This document shows, piece after piece, positions 35,800 through 49,682 of a stretch of 64,000 nucleotides of DNA. Made by a program: the position numbers and the translations under genes. Source of the stretch: Synchiropus splendidus (lineage: Eukaryota; Chordata; Actinopteri; Syngnathiformes; Callionymidae). The notes below the pieces were generated by a model that worked only from the letters and a program-made list of their open reading frames with translations, ran no database searches and had not been told where the DNA came from. Every line of letters begins with the position of its first letter. Position 1 is the stretch's first letter. The stretch spans positions 62,001 to 126,000 of the forward strand of contig NW_026527054.1 in NCBI RefSeq assembly GCF_027744825.2. Reading direction: 5' to 3'.

Positions 35800-38700
35800 T
35801 TGATGTGCAACTACTAGAAAGACCATTTCTGCTATAGTGGGATGTTAAAATTTCATGTTCTTAAGCTTCCCTGCAAAGTTATGGCAAAATATGTAAAACG
35901 CGTTTTCAGACTGAGATAAGGTGGGTTCCGGAACGCCAAACATAAAAATGTTGATAACTTTAGAAAAACACTTCAAGACAGCTTAGATTTGATGTGCAAC
36001 TACTAGAATGACCTTTTCTGCTATAATGGGAGGTTAAAATTTCATGTTCTGAAGCTTCCCTGCAAAGTTATGGCACAATGCAGAAAACACGTTTTCAGCC
36101 GGAGATAAGGTCGATTCCGAAACGCCAAACATAAAAATGTTGATAACTTTGGAAAAACACTTTCGACAGCTTAGATTTGATGTGCAACTACTAGAAAGAC
36201 CCTTTCTGCTATAGTGGGAGGTTAAAATTTCATTTTCTGAAGCTTCCCTGCAAAGTTATGGCACAATGCGTTAAACGCGTTTTCAGCCTGAGATGAGGTT
36301 GATTTCAGAACGCCAAACATAAAAATGTTGAGAACTTTAGAAAAACACTTCAGACAGCTTAGATTTGATGTGCATCTACTAGAAAGACCCTTTCTGCTAT
36401 TGTGGGAGGTGAAATTTTCATGTTCTGAAGCTTCCCTGCAAAGTTATGGCACAATGCAGAAAACGCGTTTTCAGCCTGACATAAGGTCGATTCAGAAACA
36501 CCAAACATAAAAATGTTGAAAACTTTCGAAAAACACTTCAGACAGCTTAGATTTGATGTGCATCTACGAGAAAGACCCTTTCTGCTCTAGTGGGAGGTGA
36601 AAATTTCATGTTCTGAAGCTTCCCTTCAAAGTTATGGCACAATGAAGAAAACGCGTTTTCAGCTTGAGATAAGGTGGGTTCCAGAACGCCAAACATAAAA
36701 ATGTTGATAACTTTGGAAAAACACTTCAGACAGCTTAGATTTGATGTGCAAATACTAGAAAGACCCTATCTGCTATAGTGGGAGGCGAACATTTCACGTT
36801 CTGAACCTTCCCTGAAAAGTTATGGCACAATGCAGAAAACGCGTTTTCAGCCTGAGATTAGGTGGGTTCCAGAACGCCAAACATAAAAATGTTGATAACT
36901 TTGGAAAAACACTTCAGACAGCTTAGATTTGATGTGCAACTACTAGAAAGACCCTTTCTACTATAGTGGGAGGTTAAAATTTCATTTTCTGAAGCTTCCC
37001 TGCAAAGTTATGGCACAATGCAGAAAACGCGTTTTCAGCCTGAGATAAGGTCGATTCCGGAACGCCAAACATAAAAATGTTGATAACTTTGGAAAAACAC
37101 TTCAGACAGCTTAGATTTGATGTGCATCTACTAGAAAGACCCTTTCTGCTATAGTGGGAGGTGAAATTTTCATGTTCTGAAGCTTCCCTGCAAAGTTATG
37201 GCACAATGCAGAAAACGCGTTTTCGGCCTGAGATAAGGTCGATTCAGGAACACCAAACAGAAAAATGTTGAAAACTTTCGTAAAACACTTCAGACAGCTT
37301 AGATTTGATGTGCAACTACTAGAATGACCTTTTCTGCTATAATGGGAGGTTAAAATTTCATGTTCTGAAGCTTCCCTGCAAAGTTATGGCACAATGCAGA
37401 AAACACGTTTTCAGCCGGAGATAAGGTCGATTCCGAAACGCCAAACATAAAAATGTTGATAACTTTGGAAAAACACTTTCGACAGCTTAGATTTGATGTG
37501 CAACTACTAGAAAGACCCTTTCTGCTATAGTGGGAGGTTAAAATTTCATTTTCTGAAGCTTCCCTGCAAAGTTATGGCACAATGCGTTAAACGCGTTTTC
37601 AGCCTGAGATGAGGTTGATTTCAGAACGCCAAACATAAAAATGTTGAGAACTTTAGAAAAACACTTCAGACAGCTAAGATTTGATGTGCAACTACTAGAA
37701 AGACCCATTCTGCTATTGTGGGAGGTTAAAATTTCATGTTCTGAAGCTTCCCTGCAAAGTTATGGCACAATGCAGAAAACGCGTTTTCAGCCTGAGATAA
37801 GGTCGATTCCGGAACGCCAAACATAAAAATGTTGATAACTTTGGAAAAACACTTCAGACAGCTTAGATTTGATGTGCATCTACTAGAAAGACCCTTTCTG
37901 CTATAGTGGGAGGTGAAATTTTCATGTTCTGAAGCTTCCCTGCAAAGTTATGGCACAATGCAGAAAACGCGTTTTCAGCCTGAGATAAGGTCGATTCAGA
38001 AACACCAAACATAAAAATGTTGAAAACTTTCAAAAAACACTTCAGACAGCTTAGATTTGATGTGCATCTACGAGAAAGACCCTTTCTGCTCCAGTGGGAG
38101 GTGAAAATTTCATGTTCTGAAGCTTCCCTTCAAAGTTATGGCACAATGAAGAAAACGCGTTTTCAGCTTGAGATAAGGTGGGTTCCAGAACGCCAAACAT
38201 AAAAATGTTGATAACTTTGGAAAAACACTTCAGACAGCTTAGATTTGATGCACAAATACTAGAAAGACCCTATCTGCTATAGTGGGAGGCGAACATTTCA
38301 TGTTCTGAAGCTTCCCTGAATAGTTATGGCACAATGCAGAAAACGCGTTTTCAGCTTGAGCTAAGGTGGGTTCCAGAACGCCAAACATAAAAATGTTGAT
38401 AACTTTGGAAAAACACTTCAGACAGCTTAGATTTGATATGCAAATACTAGAAAAACCCTATCTGCTATAGTGGGAGGCGAACATTTCACGTTCTGAACCT
38501 TCCCTGAAAAGTTATGGCACAATGCAGAAAACGCGTTTTCAGCCTGAGATTAGGTGGGTTCCAGAACGCCAAACATAAAAATGTTGATAACTTTGGAAAA
38601 ACACTTCAGACAGCTTAGATTTGATGTGCAACTACTAGAAAGACCATTTCTGCTATAGTGGGATGTTAAAATTTCATGTTCTTAAGCTTCCCTGCAAAGT

Positions 38701-41700
38701 TATGGCAAAATATGTAAAACGCGTTTTCAGACTGAGATAAGGTGGGTTCCGGAACGCCAAACATAAAAATGTTGATAACTTTAGAAAAACACTTCAAGAC
38801 AGCTTAGATTTGATGTGCAACTACTAGAATGACCTTTTCTGTTATAATGGGAGGTTAAAATTTCATGTTCTGAAGCTTCCCTGCAAAGTTATGGCACAAT
38901 GCAGAAAACACGTTTTCAGCCGGAGATATGGTCGATTCCGAAACGCCAAACATAAAAATGTTGATAACTTTGGAAAAACACTTCAGACAGCTTAGATTTG
39001 ATGTGCATCTACTAGAAAGACCCTTTCTGCTATAGTGGGAGGTGAAATTTTCATGTTCTGAAGCTTCCCTGCAAAGTTATGGCACAATGCAGAAAACGCG
39101 TTTTCGGCCTGAGATAAGGTCGATTCAGGAACACCAAACAGAAAAATGTTGAAAACTTTCGAAAAACACTTCAGACAGCTTAGATTTGATGTGCATCTAC
39201 GAGAAAGACCCTTTCTGCTCTAGTGGGAGGTGAAAATTTCATGTTCTGAAGCTTCCCTTCAAAGTTATGGCACAATGAAGAAAACGCGTTTTCAGCTTGA
39301 GATAAGGTGGGTTCCAGAACGCCAAACATAAAAATGTTGATAACTTTGGAAAAACACTTCAGACAGCTTAGATTTGATGTGCAAATACTAGAAAGACCCT
39401 ATCTGCTATAGTGGGAGGCGAACATTTCATGTTCTGAAGCTTCCCTGAATAGTTATGGCACAATGCAGAAAACGCGTTTTCAGCTTGAGCTAAGGTGGGT
39501 TCCAGAACGCCAAACATAAAAATGTTGATAACTTTGGAAAAACACTTCAGACAGCTTAGATTTGATGTGCAAATACTAGAAAGACCCTATCTGCTATAGT
39601 GGGAGGCGAACATTTCACGTTCTGAACCTTCCCTGAAAAGTTATGGCACAATGCAGAAAACGCGTTTTCAGCCTGAGATTAGGTGGGTTCCAGAACGCCA
39701 AACATAAAAATGTTGATAACTTTGGAAAAACACTTCAGACAGCTTAGATTTGATCTGCAACTACTAGAAACACCATTTCTGCTAGAGTGGGATGTTAAAA
39801 TTTCATGTTCTTAAGCTTCCCTGCAAAGTTATGGCAAAATATGTAAAACGCGTTTTCAGACTGAGATAAGGTGGGTTCCGGAACGCCAAACATAAAAATG
39901 TTGATAACTTTAGAAAAACACTTCAAGACAGCTTAGATTTGATGTGCAACTACTAGAATGACCTTTTCTCCTATAATGGGAGGTTAAAATTTCATGATCT
40001 GAAGCTTCCCTGCAAAGTTATGGCACAATGCAGAAAACGCGTTTTCAGCCGGAGATAAGGTCGATTCCGAAACGCCAAACATAAAAATGTTGATAACTTT
40101 GGAAAAACACTTTCGACAGCTTAGATTTGATGTGCAACTACTAGAAAGACCCTTTCTACTATAGTGGGAGGTGAAATTTTCATGTTCTGGAGCTTCCCTG
40201 CAAAGTTATGGCACAATGCAGAAAACGCGTTTTCGGCCTGAGATAAGGTCGATTCAGGAACACCAAACATAGAAATGTTGAAAACTTTCGAAAAACACTT
40301 CAGACAGCTTAGATTTGATGTGCAACTACTAGAAAGACCATTTCTGCTATAGTGGGATGTTAAAATTTCAAGTTCTTAAGCTTCCCTGCAAAGTTATGGC
40401 AAAATATGTAAAACGCGTTTTCGGCCTGAGATAAGGTCGATTCAGGAACACCAAACATAAAAATGTTGAAAACTTTCGAAAAACACTTCAGACAGCTTAG
40501 ATTTGATGTGCATCTATGAGAAAGACCCTTTCTGCTCTAGTGGGAGGTGAAAATTTCATGTTCTGAAGCTTCCCTGCAAAGTTATGGCACAATGAAGAAA
40601 ACGCGTTTTCAGCTTGAGATAAGGTGGGTTCCAGAACGCCAAACATAAAAATGTTGATAACTTTGGAAAAACACTTCAGACAGCTTAGATTTGATGTGCA
40701 AATACTAGAAAGACCCTATCTGCTATAGTGGGAGGCGAACATTTCATGTTCTGAAGCTTCCCTGAATAGTTATGGCACAATGCAGAAAACGCGTTTTCAG
40801 CTTGAGCTAAGGTGGGTTCCAGAACGCCAAACATAAAAATGTTGATAACTTTGGAAAAACAATTCAGACAGCTTAGATTTGATGTGCAAATACTAGAAAG
40901 ACCCTATCTGCTATAGTGGGAGGCGAACATTTCACATTCTGAACCTTCCCTGAAAAGTTATGGCACAATGCAGAAAACGCGTTTTCAGCCTGAGATTAGG
41001 TGGGTTCCAGAACGCCAAACATAAAAATGTTGATAACTTTAGAAAAACACATCAAGACAGCTTAGATTTGATGTGCAACTACTAGAATGACCTTTTCTGC
41101 TATAATGGAAGGTTAAAATTTCATGTTATGAAGCTTCCCTGCAAAGTTATGGCACAATGCAGAAAACACGTTTTCAGCCGGAGATAAGGTCGATTCCGAA
41201 ACGCCAAACATAAAAATGTTGATAACTTTGGAAAAACACTTTCGACAGCTTAGATTTGATGTGCAACTACTAGAAAGACCCTTTCTGCTATAGTGGGAGG
41301 TTGAAATTTCATTTTCTGAAGCTTCCCTGCAAAGTTATGGCACAATGCGTGAAACGCGTTTTCAGCCTGAGATGAGGTTGATTTCAGAACGCCAAACATA
41401 AAAATGTTGAGAACTTTAGAAAAACACTTCAGACAGCTAAGATTTGATGTGCAACTACTAGAAAGACCCATTCTGCTATAGTGGGAGGTTAAAATTTCAT
41501 GTTCTGAAGCTTCCCTGCAAAGTTATGGCACAATGCAGAAAACGCGTTTTCAGCCTGAGATAAGGTCAATTCCGGAACGCCAAACATAAAAATGTTGATA
41601 ACTTTGGAAAAACACTTCAGACAGCTTAGATTTGATGTGCATCTACTAGAAAGACCCTTTCTGCTATAGTGGGAGGTGAAATTTTCATGTTCTGAAGCTT

Positions 41701-41900
41701 CCCTGCAAAGTTATGGCACAATGCAGAAAACGCGTTTTCGGCCTGAAATAAGGTCGATTCAGGAACACCAAACATAAAAATGTTGAAAACTTTCGAAAAA
41801 CACTTCAGACAGCGTAGATTTGATGTGCAACTACGAGAAAGACCCTTTCTGCTATAGTGGGATGTGAAAATTTCATGTTCTGAAGCTTCCCTGCAAAGTT
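35800..41900 (+). repeat. Variable higher-order repeat of about 6-8 monomers
   Basis: Recognisable monomer types recur in nearly fixed order. They are the GCAAAATATGTAAAAC type, the TTCAAGACAG/CTATAATGGG type, the CACTTTCGACAG/TCATTTTCTG type, the GCGTTAAACGCG/TTGAGAACTTTAG type, the TGCATCTACTAG/GAAATTTTCATG type, the TGCATCTACGAG/CTCTAG type, the CCTGAATAG/TTGAGCTAAGG type, and the TTCACGTTCTGAACC type. The TGCATCTA[C/T]GAG anchor is at 36,560, 38,064, 39,193 and 40,510, giving spacings of 1,504, 1,129 and 1,317 bp (8, 6 and 7 monomers). The +1 comes from the 189 bp TTCAAGACAG monomer. Unit length varies by presence or absence of individual types. Confidence 0.85.
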
Positions 41901-43711
41901 ATGGCACAATGCAGAAAACCTGTTTTCAGCCTGAGATAAGGTGGGTTCCGGAACACCAAACATAAAAATGTTGATAACTTTGGAAAAACACTTCAGACAG
42001 CTTAGATTTGATGTGCAACTACTGGAAAGACCCTTTCTGCTACAGTGGGAGGTTAAAATTTCATGTTCTGAAGCTTCCCTGCAAAGTTATGGCACAATGC
42101 AGAAAACGCGTTTTCAGCCTGAGATAAGGGGGGTTCCGGAACGCCAAACATAAAAATGTTGATAACTTTCGAAAAACACTACAGACATCTTAGATTTGAT
42201 GTGCAACTACTAGAAAGACCCTTTCTGCTATAGTGGGAGATGAACATTTCATGTTCTGAAGCTTCCCTGCAAAGTTATGGGACAATGCAGAAAACGATTT
42301 TTCATCCTGTTATAAGGTCGATTCCGGAACGCCAAACATAAAAATGTTGATAACTTTCGAAAAACGCTTCAGACAGCTTAGATTTGATATGCAACTACTA
42401 GAACGACCCTTTCTGCTATAGTGGGACGTGAAAATTTCATGTTCTGAAGCTTCCCTGCAAAGTTATGGCAAAATATGTAAAACGCGTTTTCAGACTGAGA
42501 TAAGGTGGGTTCCGGAACGCCAAACATAAAAATGTTGATAACTTTAGAAAAACACTTCAAGACAGCTTAGATTTGATGTGCAACTACTAGAATGACCTTT
42601 TCTGCCATAGTGGGAGGTTAAAATTTCATGTTCTGAAGCTTCCCTGCAAAGTTATGGCACAATGCAGAAAACGCGTTTTCAGCCTGAGATAAGGTCGATT
42701 CCGGAACGCCAAACATAAAAATGTTGATAACTTTCGAAAAACACTTCAGACAGCTTAGATTTGATGTGCAACTGCGAGAAAGACCCATTCTGCTCTAGTG
42801 GGAGGTGAAAATTTCATGTTCTGAAGCTTCCCTGCAAAGTTATGGCACAATGAAGAAAACGCGTTTTCAGCCTGAGATAAGGTGGGTACCAGAACGCCAA
42901 ACATAAAAATGTTGATAACTTTGGAAATACACTTCATAAAGCTTAGATTTGATGATCAACTACTAGAAATACCCTTTCTGCTATAGTGGGATGTTAAAAT
43001 TTCATGTTCTGAAGCTTCCCTCAAAGTTATGGCAAAATATGTAAAACGCGTTTTCAGGCTGAAATAAGGTGGGTTCCGGAACGCCAAACATAAGAATGTT
43101 GATAACTTTGGAAAAACACTTCAGACAACTTAGATTTGATGTGCAACTACTAGAAATACCCTATCTGCTATAGTGGGAGGAGAAAATTTCATGTTCTGAA
43201 GTCTACCTGCAAAGTTATGGCACAATGCAGAAAACGCGTTTTCAGCCTGAGATAAGGTGGGTTCCAGAACGCCAAACATAAAAATGTTGATAACTTTGGA
43301 AAAACACTTCAGACAGCTTAGATTTGTTCTGCAACTACTAGAAAGACCCTTTCTGCTGTAGTGGGAGGTGAAAATTTCATGTTCTGAAGCTTCCCTGCAA
43401 AGTGATGGCACAATGCAGAAAACGTGTTTTCAGCCTGAGATAAGGTGGGTTCCGGAACGCCAAACATAAAAATGTTGATAACTTTGGGAAAACACTTCAG
43501 ACAGCTTAGATTTGATGTGCAACTACTAGAAAGACCCTGTCTGCTATAGTGGGAGGCAAACATTTTATGTTCTGAAGCTTCCCTGCACAGTTATGGCACA
43601 ATGCGTAAAACGCGTTTTCAGCCTGAGATAAGGTTGATTCCGGAACGCCAAACATAAGAATGTCGATAACTTTGGAAAAACACTTCAGACAGCTTAGATT
43701 TGATGTGCAAC
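41900..43711 (+). repeat. Mosaic right end of block B
   Basis: Monomers here resemble several upstream places. Positions 42,260-42,640 are like 33,795-34,170 (GATTTTTCATCCTG, then GCAAAATATGTAAAAC and TTCAAGACAG). Positions 43,085-43,660 are like 35,375-35,760 (CATAAGAATG, GAAATACCC, GTTCTGAAGTC, then GTTCTGCAAC or GCTCTGCAAC). One monomer has a 2 bp deletion (CTTCCCTCAAAG at ~43,018). Block A2 begins directly after it without other DNA between. Confidence 0.75.
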
Positions 43712-43850
43712 TACTAGAAAGACCCTTTCTGCTATAGTGGGAGGTGAAAATTTCATGTTCTGAAGCTTCCCTGCAAAGTTATGGCACAATGGAGAAAACG
43801 CGTTTTCAGCCTGAGATAAGGTGGGTTCCAGAACGCCAAACATAAAAATG
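43663..43850 (+). repeat. Reference monomer (near consensus, exactly 188 bp)
   Basis: This copy is close to the array consensus and serves as a ruler. It starts at TCGATAAC (consensus TTGATAAC). GACCCTTTCTGCTATAG lies at monomer positions ~59-75, AAGCTT at 101-106, the GAAAACGCGTTTTC dyad at 132-145, and CCAAACATAAAAATG closes the unit. The phase is arbitrary because the array is continuous. The consensus holds five CpG sites, two of them inside the dyad. Frequent alternative states elsewhere are GCAGAAAA or GCGTAAAA before the dyad, and GGTCGATTCCGG or GGTGGGTTCCAG after it. Confidence 0.95.
43794..43807. other. 14 bp perfect dyad GAAAACGCGTTTTC, example copy
   Basis: GAAAACGCGTTTTC reads the same on both strands and contains an MluI-type ACGCGT. 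It recurs at the same place in a large share of monomers, for example 3,399-3,412. Copies with GTAAAACGCGTTTTC keep a 12 bp core palindrome. Two shorter perfect palindromes sit nearby in the consensus: GAAGCTTC at monomer positions 100-107 and TTCCGGAA at 164-171. Short dyads are known to be enriched in some centromeric satellites, but a function here is not shown. Confidence 0.85.
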
Positions 43851-45228
43851 TTGATAACTTTGGAAAAACATTTAAGACAGCTTAGATTTGATGTGCAACT
43901 ATTAGAAAGACCCTTTCTGCCATTGTGGGAGGTGAAAATTTGATGTTCTGAAGCTTCCCTGCAAAGTTATGGCACCATGCGTAAAACGCGTTTTCAGGCT
44001 GAGATAAGGTCGATTCTGGAACGCCAAACATAAAAGTGTTGATAACTTCGAAAAGACACTTAAGACAGCTTAGATTCGATGAGCAACTACTAGAAAGACC
44101 CTTTCTACTATAGCGGCAGGTAGAAATTTCATGTTCTGAGGCTTCCCTGCAAAGTTATGGCACAATGCAAAAAACACGTTTTCAGACTGAGATAAGGTGG
44201 GGTCCAGAACGCCAAACATAAAAATGTTGATAACTTTGGAAAAACACTTCAGACAGCTTAGATTTGATTTGCAATTACTAGAAAGACCCTTTCTGCCATT
44301 GTGGGAGGTGAAAATTTCATGTTCTGAAGCTTCACGGCAAAGTTATGGAACAATGCGTAAAACGCGTTTTCAGCCTGTGATAAGGTCGATTCAGGAACGT
44401 CAAACATAAAAAAGTTGATAACTTTTGAAATACACTTCAGACCGCTTACATTTGATGTGCAACTACTAGAAAGACCCTTTCTGCTATAGTGGGAGGTGAA
44501 AATTTCATGTTCTGAAGCTTCCCTGCAAAGGTATCGCACAATGCAGAAAACGCGTTTTCAGCCTGAGATAAGATGGGTTCCGGAACGCCAAACATAAAAA
44601 TGTTGATAAGTTTGGAAAAACACTTCAGACCTCTTAGCTTTAATGTGCAACTACTAGAAAGACCCTTTCTGCTATAGTGGGATGTGGAAATTTCATGTTC
44701 TGAAGCTTCCATGCAAAGCTATGGCACAATGCAGAAAACACGTTTTCAGCCTGAGATAAGTTCGATTCCGGAACGCCAAACATAAAAATGTAGATAACTT
44801 TGGAAAAACACTTCAGACCGCTTACATTTGATGTGCAACTACTAGAAAGACCCTTTCTGCTATAGTGGGAGGTGAAAATTTCATGTTCTGAAGCTTCCCT
44901 GCAAAGGTATCGCACAATGCAGAAAACGCGTTTTCAGCCTGAGATAAGATGGGTTCCGGAACGCCAAACATAAAAATGTTGATAAGTTTGGAAAAACACT
45001 TCAGACCTCTTAGCTTTAATGTGCAACTACTAGAAAGACCCTTTCTGCTATAGTGGGATGTGGAAATTTCATGTTCTGAAGCTTCCCTGCAAAGCTATGG
45101 CACAATGCAGAAAACACGTTTTCAGCCTGAGATAAGTTCGATTCCGGAACGCCAAACATAAAAATGTAGACAACTTTGGAAAAACACTTCAGACAGCTTA
45201 GATTTGATGAGCAACTACTAGAAAGACC

Positions 45229-45416
45229 GTTTCTGCTATTGTGGGAGGTGAAAATTTAATGTTCTGAAGCTTCCAAGCAAAGTTATGGCACCATGCGTAA
45301 AACGCGTTTACAGCCTGAGATAAGGTCGTTTCCGGAATGCCAAACATAAAACTGTTGATAACTTTGGAAAAACATTTCAGACAGCTTTGTTTTGATCTGC
45401 AACTACTAGAAAGACC
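45229..45416 (+). repeat. 188 bp segment present in A2, absent from A1
   Basis: A2 has one extra monomer starting in GACCGTTTCTGCTATTG and ending before GACCCTTTCTGCTATCG. A1 joins the two flanks near 1,640. The extra monomer has private states (CTTCCAAGCAAAG, CGCGTTTACAGCC, CATAAAACTGTTG), so deletion from A1 is more likely than duplication in A2. Confidence 0.88.
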
Positions 45417-48400
45417 CTTTCTGCTATCGTGGGAGGTGAAAATTTCATGTTCTGAAGCTTTATGCAAAGTTATGGCACAATGCGTAAAACGCGTTTTCAG
45501 CCTGAGATAAGGTCGATTCCGGAACGCCAAACATTAAAATGTGGATAACTTTGGAAAAACACTTCAGAGAGCTTAGATTTGATGTACACCTACTAGAGAG
45601 ACCTATTCTGCTATAGCGCAATTATAAAATTTCATGTTCTGAAGCTTCCTTGCAAAGTTATGGCACAATGCAGAAAACGCGTTTTCAGCCTGAGATAAGG
45701 TCGATTCCGGTACGCCAAACATAAAAATGTTGATAACTTTGGAAAAACACTTCAGACAGATTAGAATTTTTTTGTGCAACTACTAGAAAGACCTTTTCTG
45801 CTATAGTGGAAGTTTAAAATGTCATGTTCTGATGCATCCCTGCAAAGTTATGGCACAATGAAGAAAACCGGTGTTCAGCCTGAGATAAGGTTGATTCCGG
45901 AACTCCAAACATAAAAATGTTGATAACTTTGGAAAGCCACTTCAGACAGCTTGGATTGGATGTGCAACTACTAGAACGACCCTTTCTACTACAGCGGCAG
46001 GTGAAAATTTCATGTTCTGTGGCATCCCTGCAAAGTTATGGCACAATGCAAAAAACACGTTTTCAGACTGAGATAAGGTGGGTTCCAGAACGCCAAACAT
46101 AAAAATGTTGATAACTTTGGAAAAACACTTCAGACAGCTTAGATTTGATGTGCAACTACTAGAAAGACCCTTTCTGCTATAGTGGGAGGTGAACATTTCA
46201 TGTTCTGAAGCTTCCCTGAGAAGTTATGGCACAATGCACAAAACGCGTTTTCAGCCTGAGATAAGGTGAGTTCCGGAACGCCAAACATAAAAATATTGAT
46301 AACTTTGGAAAAACACTTCAGACAGCTTAGATTTGATGTGCAACTACTAGAAAGACCCTTTCTGCTATAGTGGGATGTAAAAATTTCATGTTCTGAAGCT
46401 TCCCTGCAAAGTTATGGCAAAATATGTAAAACGCGTTTTCAGGCTGAGATAAGGTGGGTTCCGGAACGCCAAACATAAAAATGTTGATAACTTCAGAAAA
46501 ACACTTCAAGACAGCTTAGATTTGATGTGCAACTACTAGAATGACCTTTTCTGCTATAGTGGGAGGTTAAAACTTCATGTTCACAAGCTTCCCTGCAAAG
46601 TTATGGCACAATGCAGAAAACGCATTTTCAGCCGGACATAAGGTCGATTCCGAAACGCCAAACATAAAAATGTTGATAACTTTGGGAAAACACTTCAAAC
46701 AGCTTAGATTTGATGTGCAACTACTAGAATGACCCTTTCTGCTATAGTGGGAGGTTAAAACTTCATGTTCTGAAGCTTCCCTGCAAAGTTATGCCACAAT
46801 GCAGGAAACGCGTTTTCAGCCTGAGATAAGGTCGATTCCGGAACGCCAAACATAAAAATATTGATAACTTCGGAAAAACACTTCAGACAGCTTAGATTTG
46901 ATGTACAAGTACTAGAAAGACCCTTTCTGCGATAGTGGGAGGTGAAAATTTAATGTTCTGAAGGTTTCCTGCAAAGTTATGGCACAATGCGTAAAATGCG
47001 TTTTCAGCCTGATATTAGGTTGATTCCGGAACGCCAAACTTAAAAATGTTGATTACTTTGGAAAAAGACTTCAAACAGCTTAGATTTGATGTGCAACAAC
47101 TGGAAAGACCCTTTATGCTATAGTGGGAGGTGAAAATGTCATGTTCTGAAGCTTCCCTGCAAAGGTATGGCACAATGCAGAAAACGCGTTTTCAGCCTGA
47201 GATAAGGTTGATTCCGGAACGCCAAACATAAAAATGTTGATAACTTTGGAAAAACACTTCAGACAGCTTAGATTTGATGTGCAACTACTAGAAAGACCCT
47301 TTCTGCTATAGTGGGAGGTGAAAATTTCATATTTTGCAGCTTTCCTGCAAAGTTATGGCACAATGCAGAAAACGCGTTTTCAGCCTGAGATAAGGTGGGT
47401 TCCAGAACGCCAAACATAAAAATGTTGAGAACTTTGGAAAAACACTTCAGACAGCTTAGATTTGATATGCAATTACTAGAAAGACCCTTACTGCTATAGT
47501 GGGAGTTGAAAATTTCATGTTCTGAAAATTCCCTGCAAAGTTATGGCACAATGAAGAAAACGCGTTTTCAGCCTCACATAAGGTCGATTCCGGAACGCCA
47601 AATATAAAAATGTTGATAACTTCGGAAAAACACTTCAGACAGCTTAGATTTGATGTGCAACTACTAGAAAGACCCTTTCTGCTATAATGGGAGGTGAAAA
47701 TTTCATGTTCTGAAGCTTTCCTGCAAAGTTATGGCACAATGCGTAAAATGCGTTTTCAGCCTGAGATAAGGTTGATTCCGGAACGCCAAATATAAAAATG
47801 TTGATAACTTTGGACAAACACTTCAGACAGCTTCGATTTGATATGCTTTTTACGAGAAAGACCCTTTCTGCTATAGTGGGAAATGAACATTTCATGATCT
47901 GAAGCTTACCTGCAAAGTCATGGCACAATGCAGAAAACGCGTTTTCAGCCTGAGATAAGGTCGATTCAGGAACACCAAACATACAAATCTTGAAAACTTT
48001 CGAAAAACACTTCAGACAGCTTAGATTTGATGTGTAACTACGAGAAAGACCCTTTCTGCTATAGTGGGAGGTTAAAATTTCATGTTCTGAAGCTTCGCTG
48101 CAAAGTTATGGAACAATGCAGAAAACGCGTTTTCAGCCTGACAAAAGGTGGGTTCCGGAACGCCAAACATAAAAATGTTGATAACTTTGGAAAAACACTT
48201 CAGACAGGTTAGATTTGATGTGCAACTACTAGAGAGACCCTTTATGCTTATAGTCGGAGGAGAAAATTTCATGTTCTGAAGCTTCCCTGCAAAGTTATGG
48301 CACAATGCAGAAAACGCGTTTTTAGCCTGAGAAAAGGTAGATTCCGGAACATCAAATATAAAAATGTTGACAACTTTGGAAAAACACTTCAGACAGCTTA

Positions 48401-49682
48401 GATTTGATGTGTAACTACTAGAAAGACCATTTCTGCTATAGTGGCAGGTGAAAATTTCATGTTCTGAAGCTTCCCTGCAAATTTATGGCACAATGCAGAA
48501 AACGCATTTTCATCCTGACATAAGGTGGGTTCCGAAACGCCAAACATAAAAATGTTGATAACTTTGGAAAGACACTTCAGACTGCTTAGAGTTGATGTGC
48601 AAATTCTAGTAAGACCCTTTCTGCTATAGTTGGTAGTGAAAATTCCATGTTCTGAAGCTTCCCTGCAAATTTATGCAAAAGGCGTAAAACGCGTTTTCAG
48701 CCTGAGATAAGGTCGATTCCGGAACGCCAAACATAAAAATGTTGATAACTTTGGAAAAAGACTGGAGACAGCTTAGATTTGATGTGCAACTACTAGAAAG
48801 ACCCTTTCTGCTATAGTGGGAGGTGAAAATATCATGTTCTGAAGCTTCCCTGCAAAGTTATGGCACAATGCGTAAAACGCGTTTTCAGCCTGAGATAAGG
48901 TGGGTTCCAGAACGCCAAAATAAAAATGTTGATAACTTTGGAAAAACACATCAGACAGCTTAGATTTGATGTGCAACTACTAGAAAGACCCTTTCTGGCA
49001 TATTGGGAGGTCAGAATTTCATGTTCTGAAGCTTCCCTGCAAAGTTATGGGACAATGCAGAAAACAATTTTTCATCCTGAGATAAGGTCGATTCCGGAAC
49101 GCCAAACTTAAAAATGTTGATAACTGAGGAAAAACTCTACAGTCAGCTTAGATTTGATGTGCAACTACGAGAAAGACCCTTTCTGCTATAGTGGGAGGTG
49201 AAAATATCATGTTCTGAAGTCTCCCTGCAAAGTTATGGCACTATCCAGAAAACGCGTTTTTAGCCTGAGATAAGGTGGGTTCCAGAACGCCAAACATAAA
49301 AATGTTGATAACTTTGGAAAAACACTTCAGACAGCTTAGATTTGATGTGCAACTACTAGAAAAACCCTTTCTGCTATAGTGGGAGGTGAAAATGTCATGT
49401 TCTGAAGCTTCCCTGCAAAGTTATGGCAAAATATGTAAAGCGCGATTTCAGGCTGAGATAAGGTCGATTCCGAAACGCCAAACATAAAAATGTTGATAAC
49501 TTTGGAAAAACACATCAGACAGCTAAGATTTGATGTGCAACTACTAGAAAGACGCATTCTGCTATAGTGGGAGGTTAAAATTTCATGTTCTTAAGCTTCC
49601 CTGCAAAGTTATGGCACAATGCAGGAAACTCGTGTTCAGCCTCACATAAGGTCAATTCCGGAACGCCAAACATAAAAATGTT

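Noticed and set aside
43794..43807. Replication origin or regulatory operator at the palindrome
   Set aside because: The dyad is present in hundreds of copies across the array. It is better described as a satellite feature, and nothing points to a specific initiator or repressor.
43782..43831. Possible Pol III A and B boxes (TGGCACAATGCA and GGTCGATTC in the consensus), hinting at a tRNA or SINE origin
   Set aside because: Each box has one or two mismatches at defining positions, a TTTT stop lies between them, and many monomers read GGTGGGTTC instead. No tRNA-like fold is evident.
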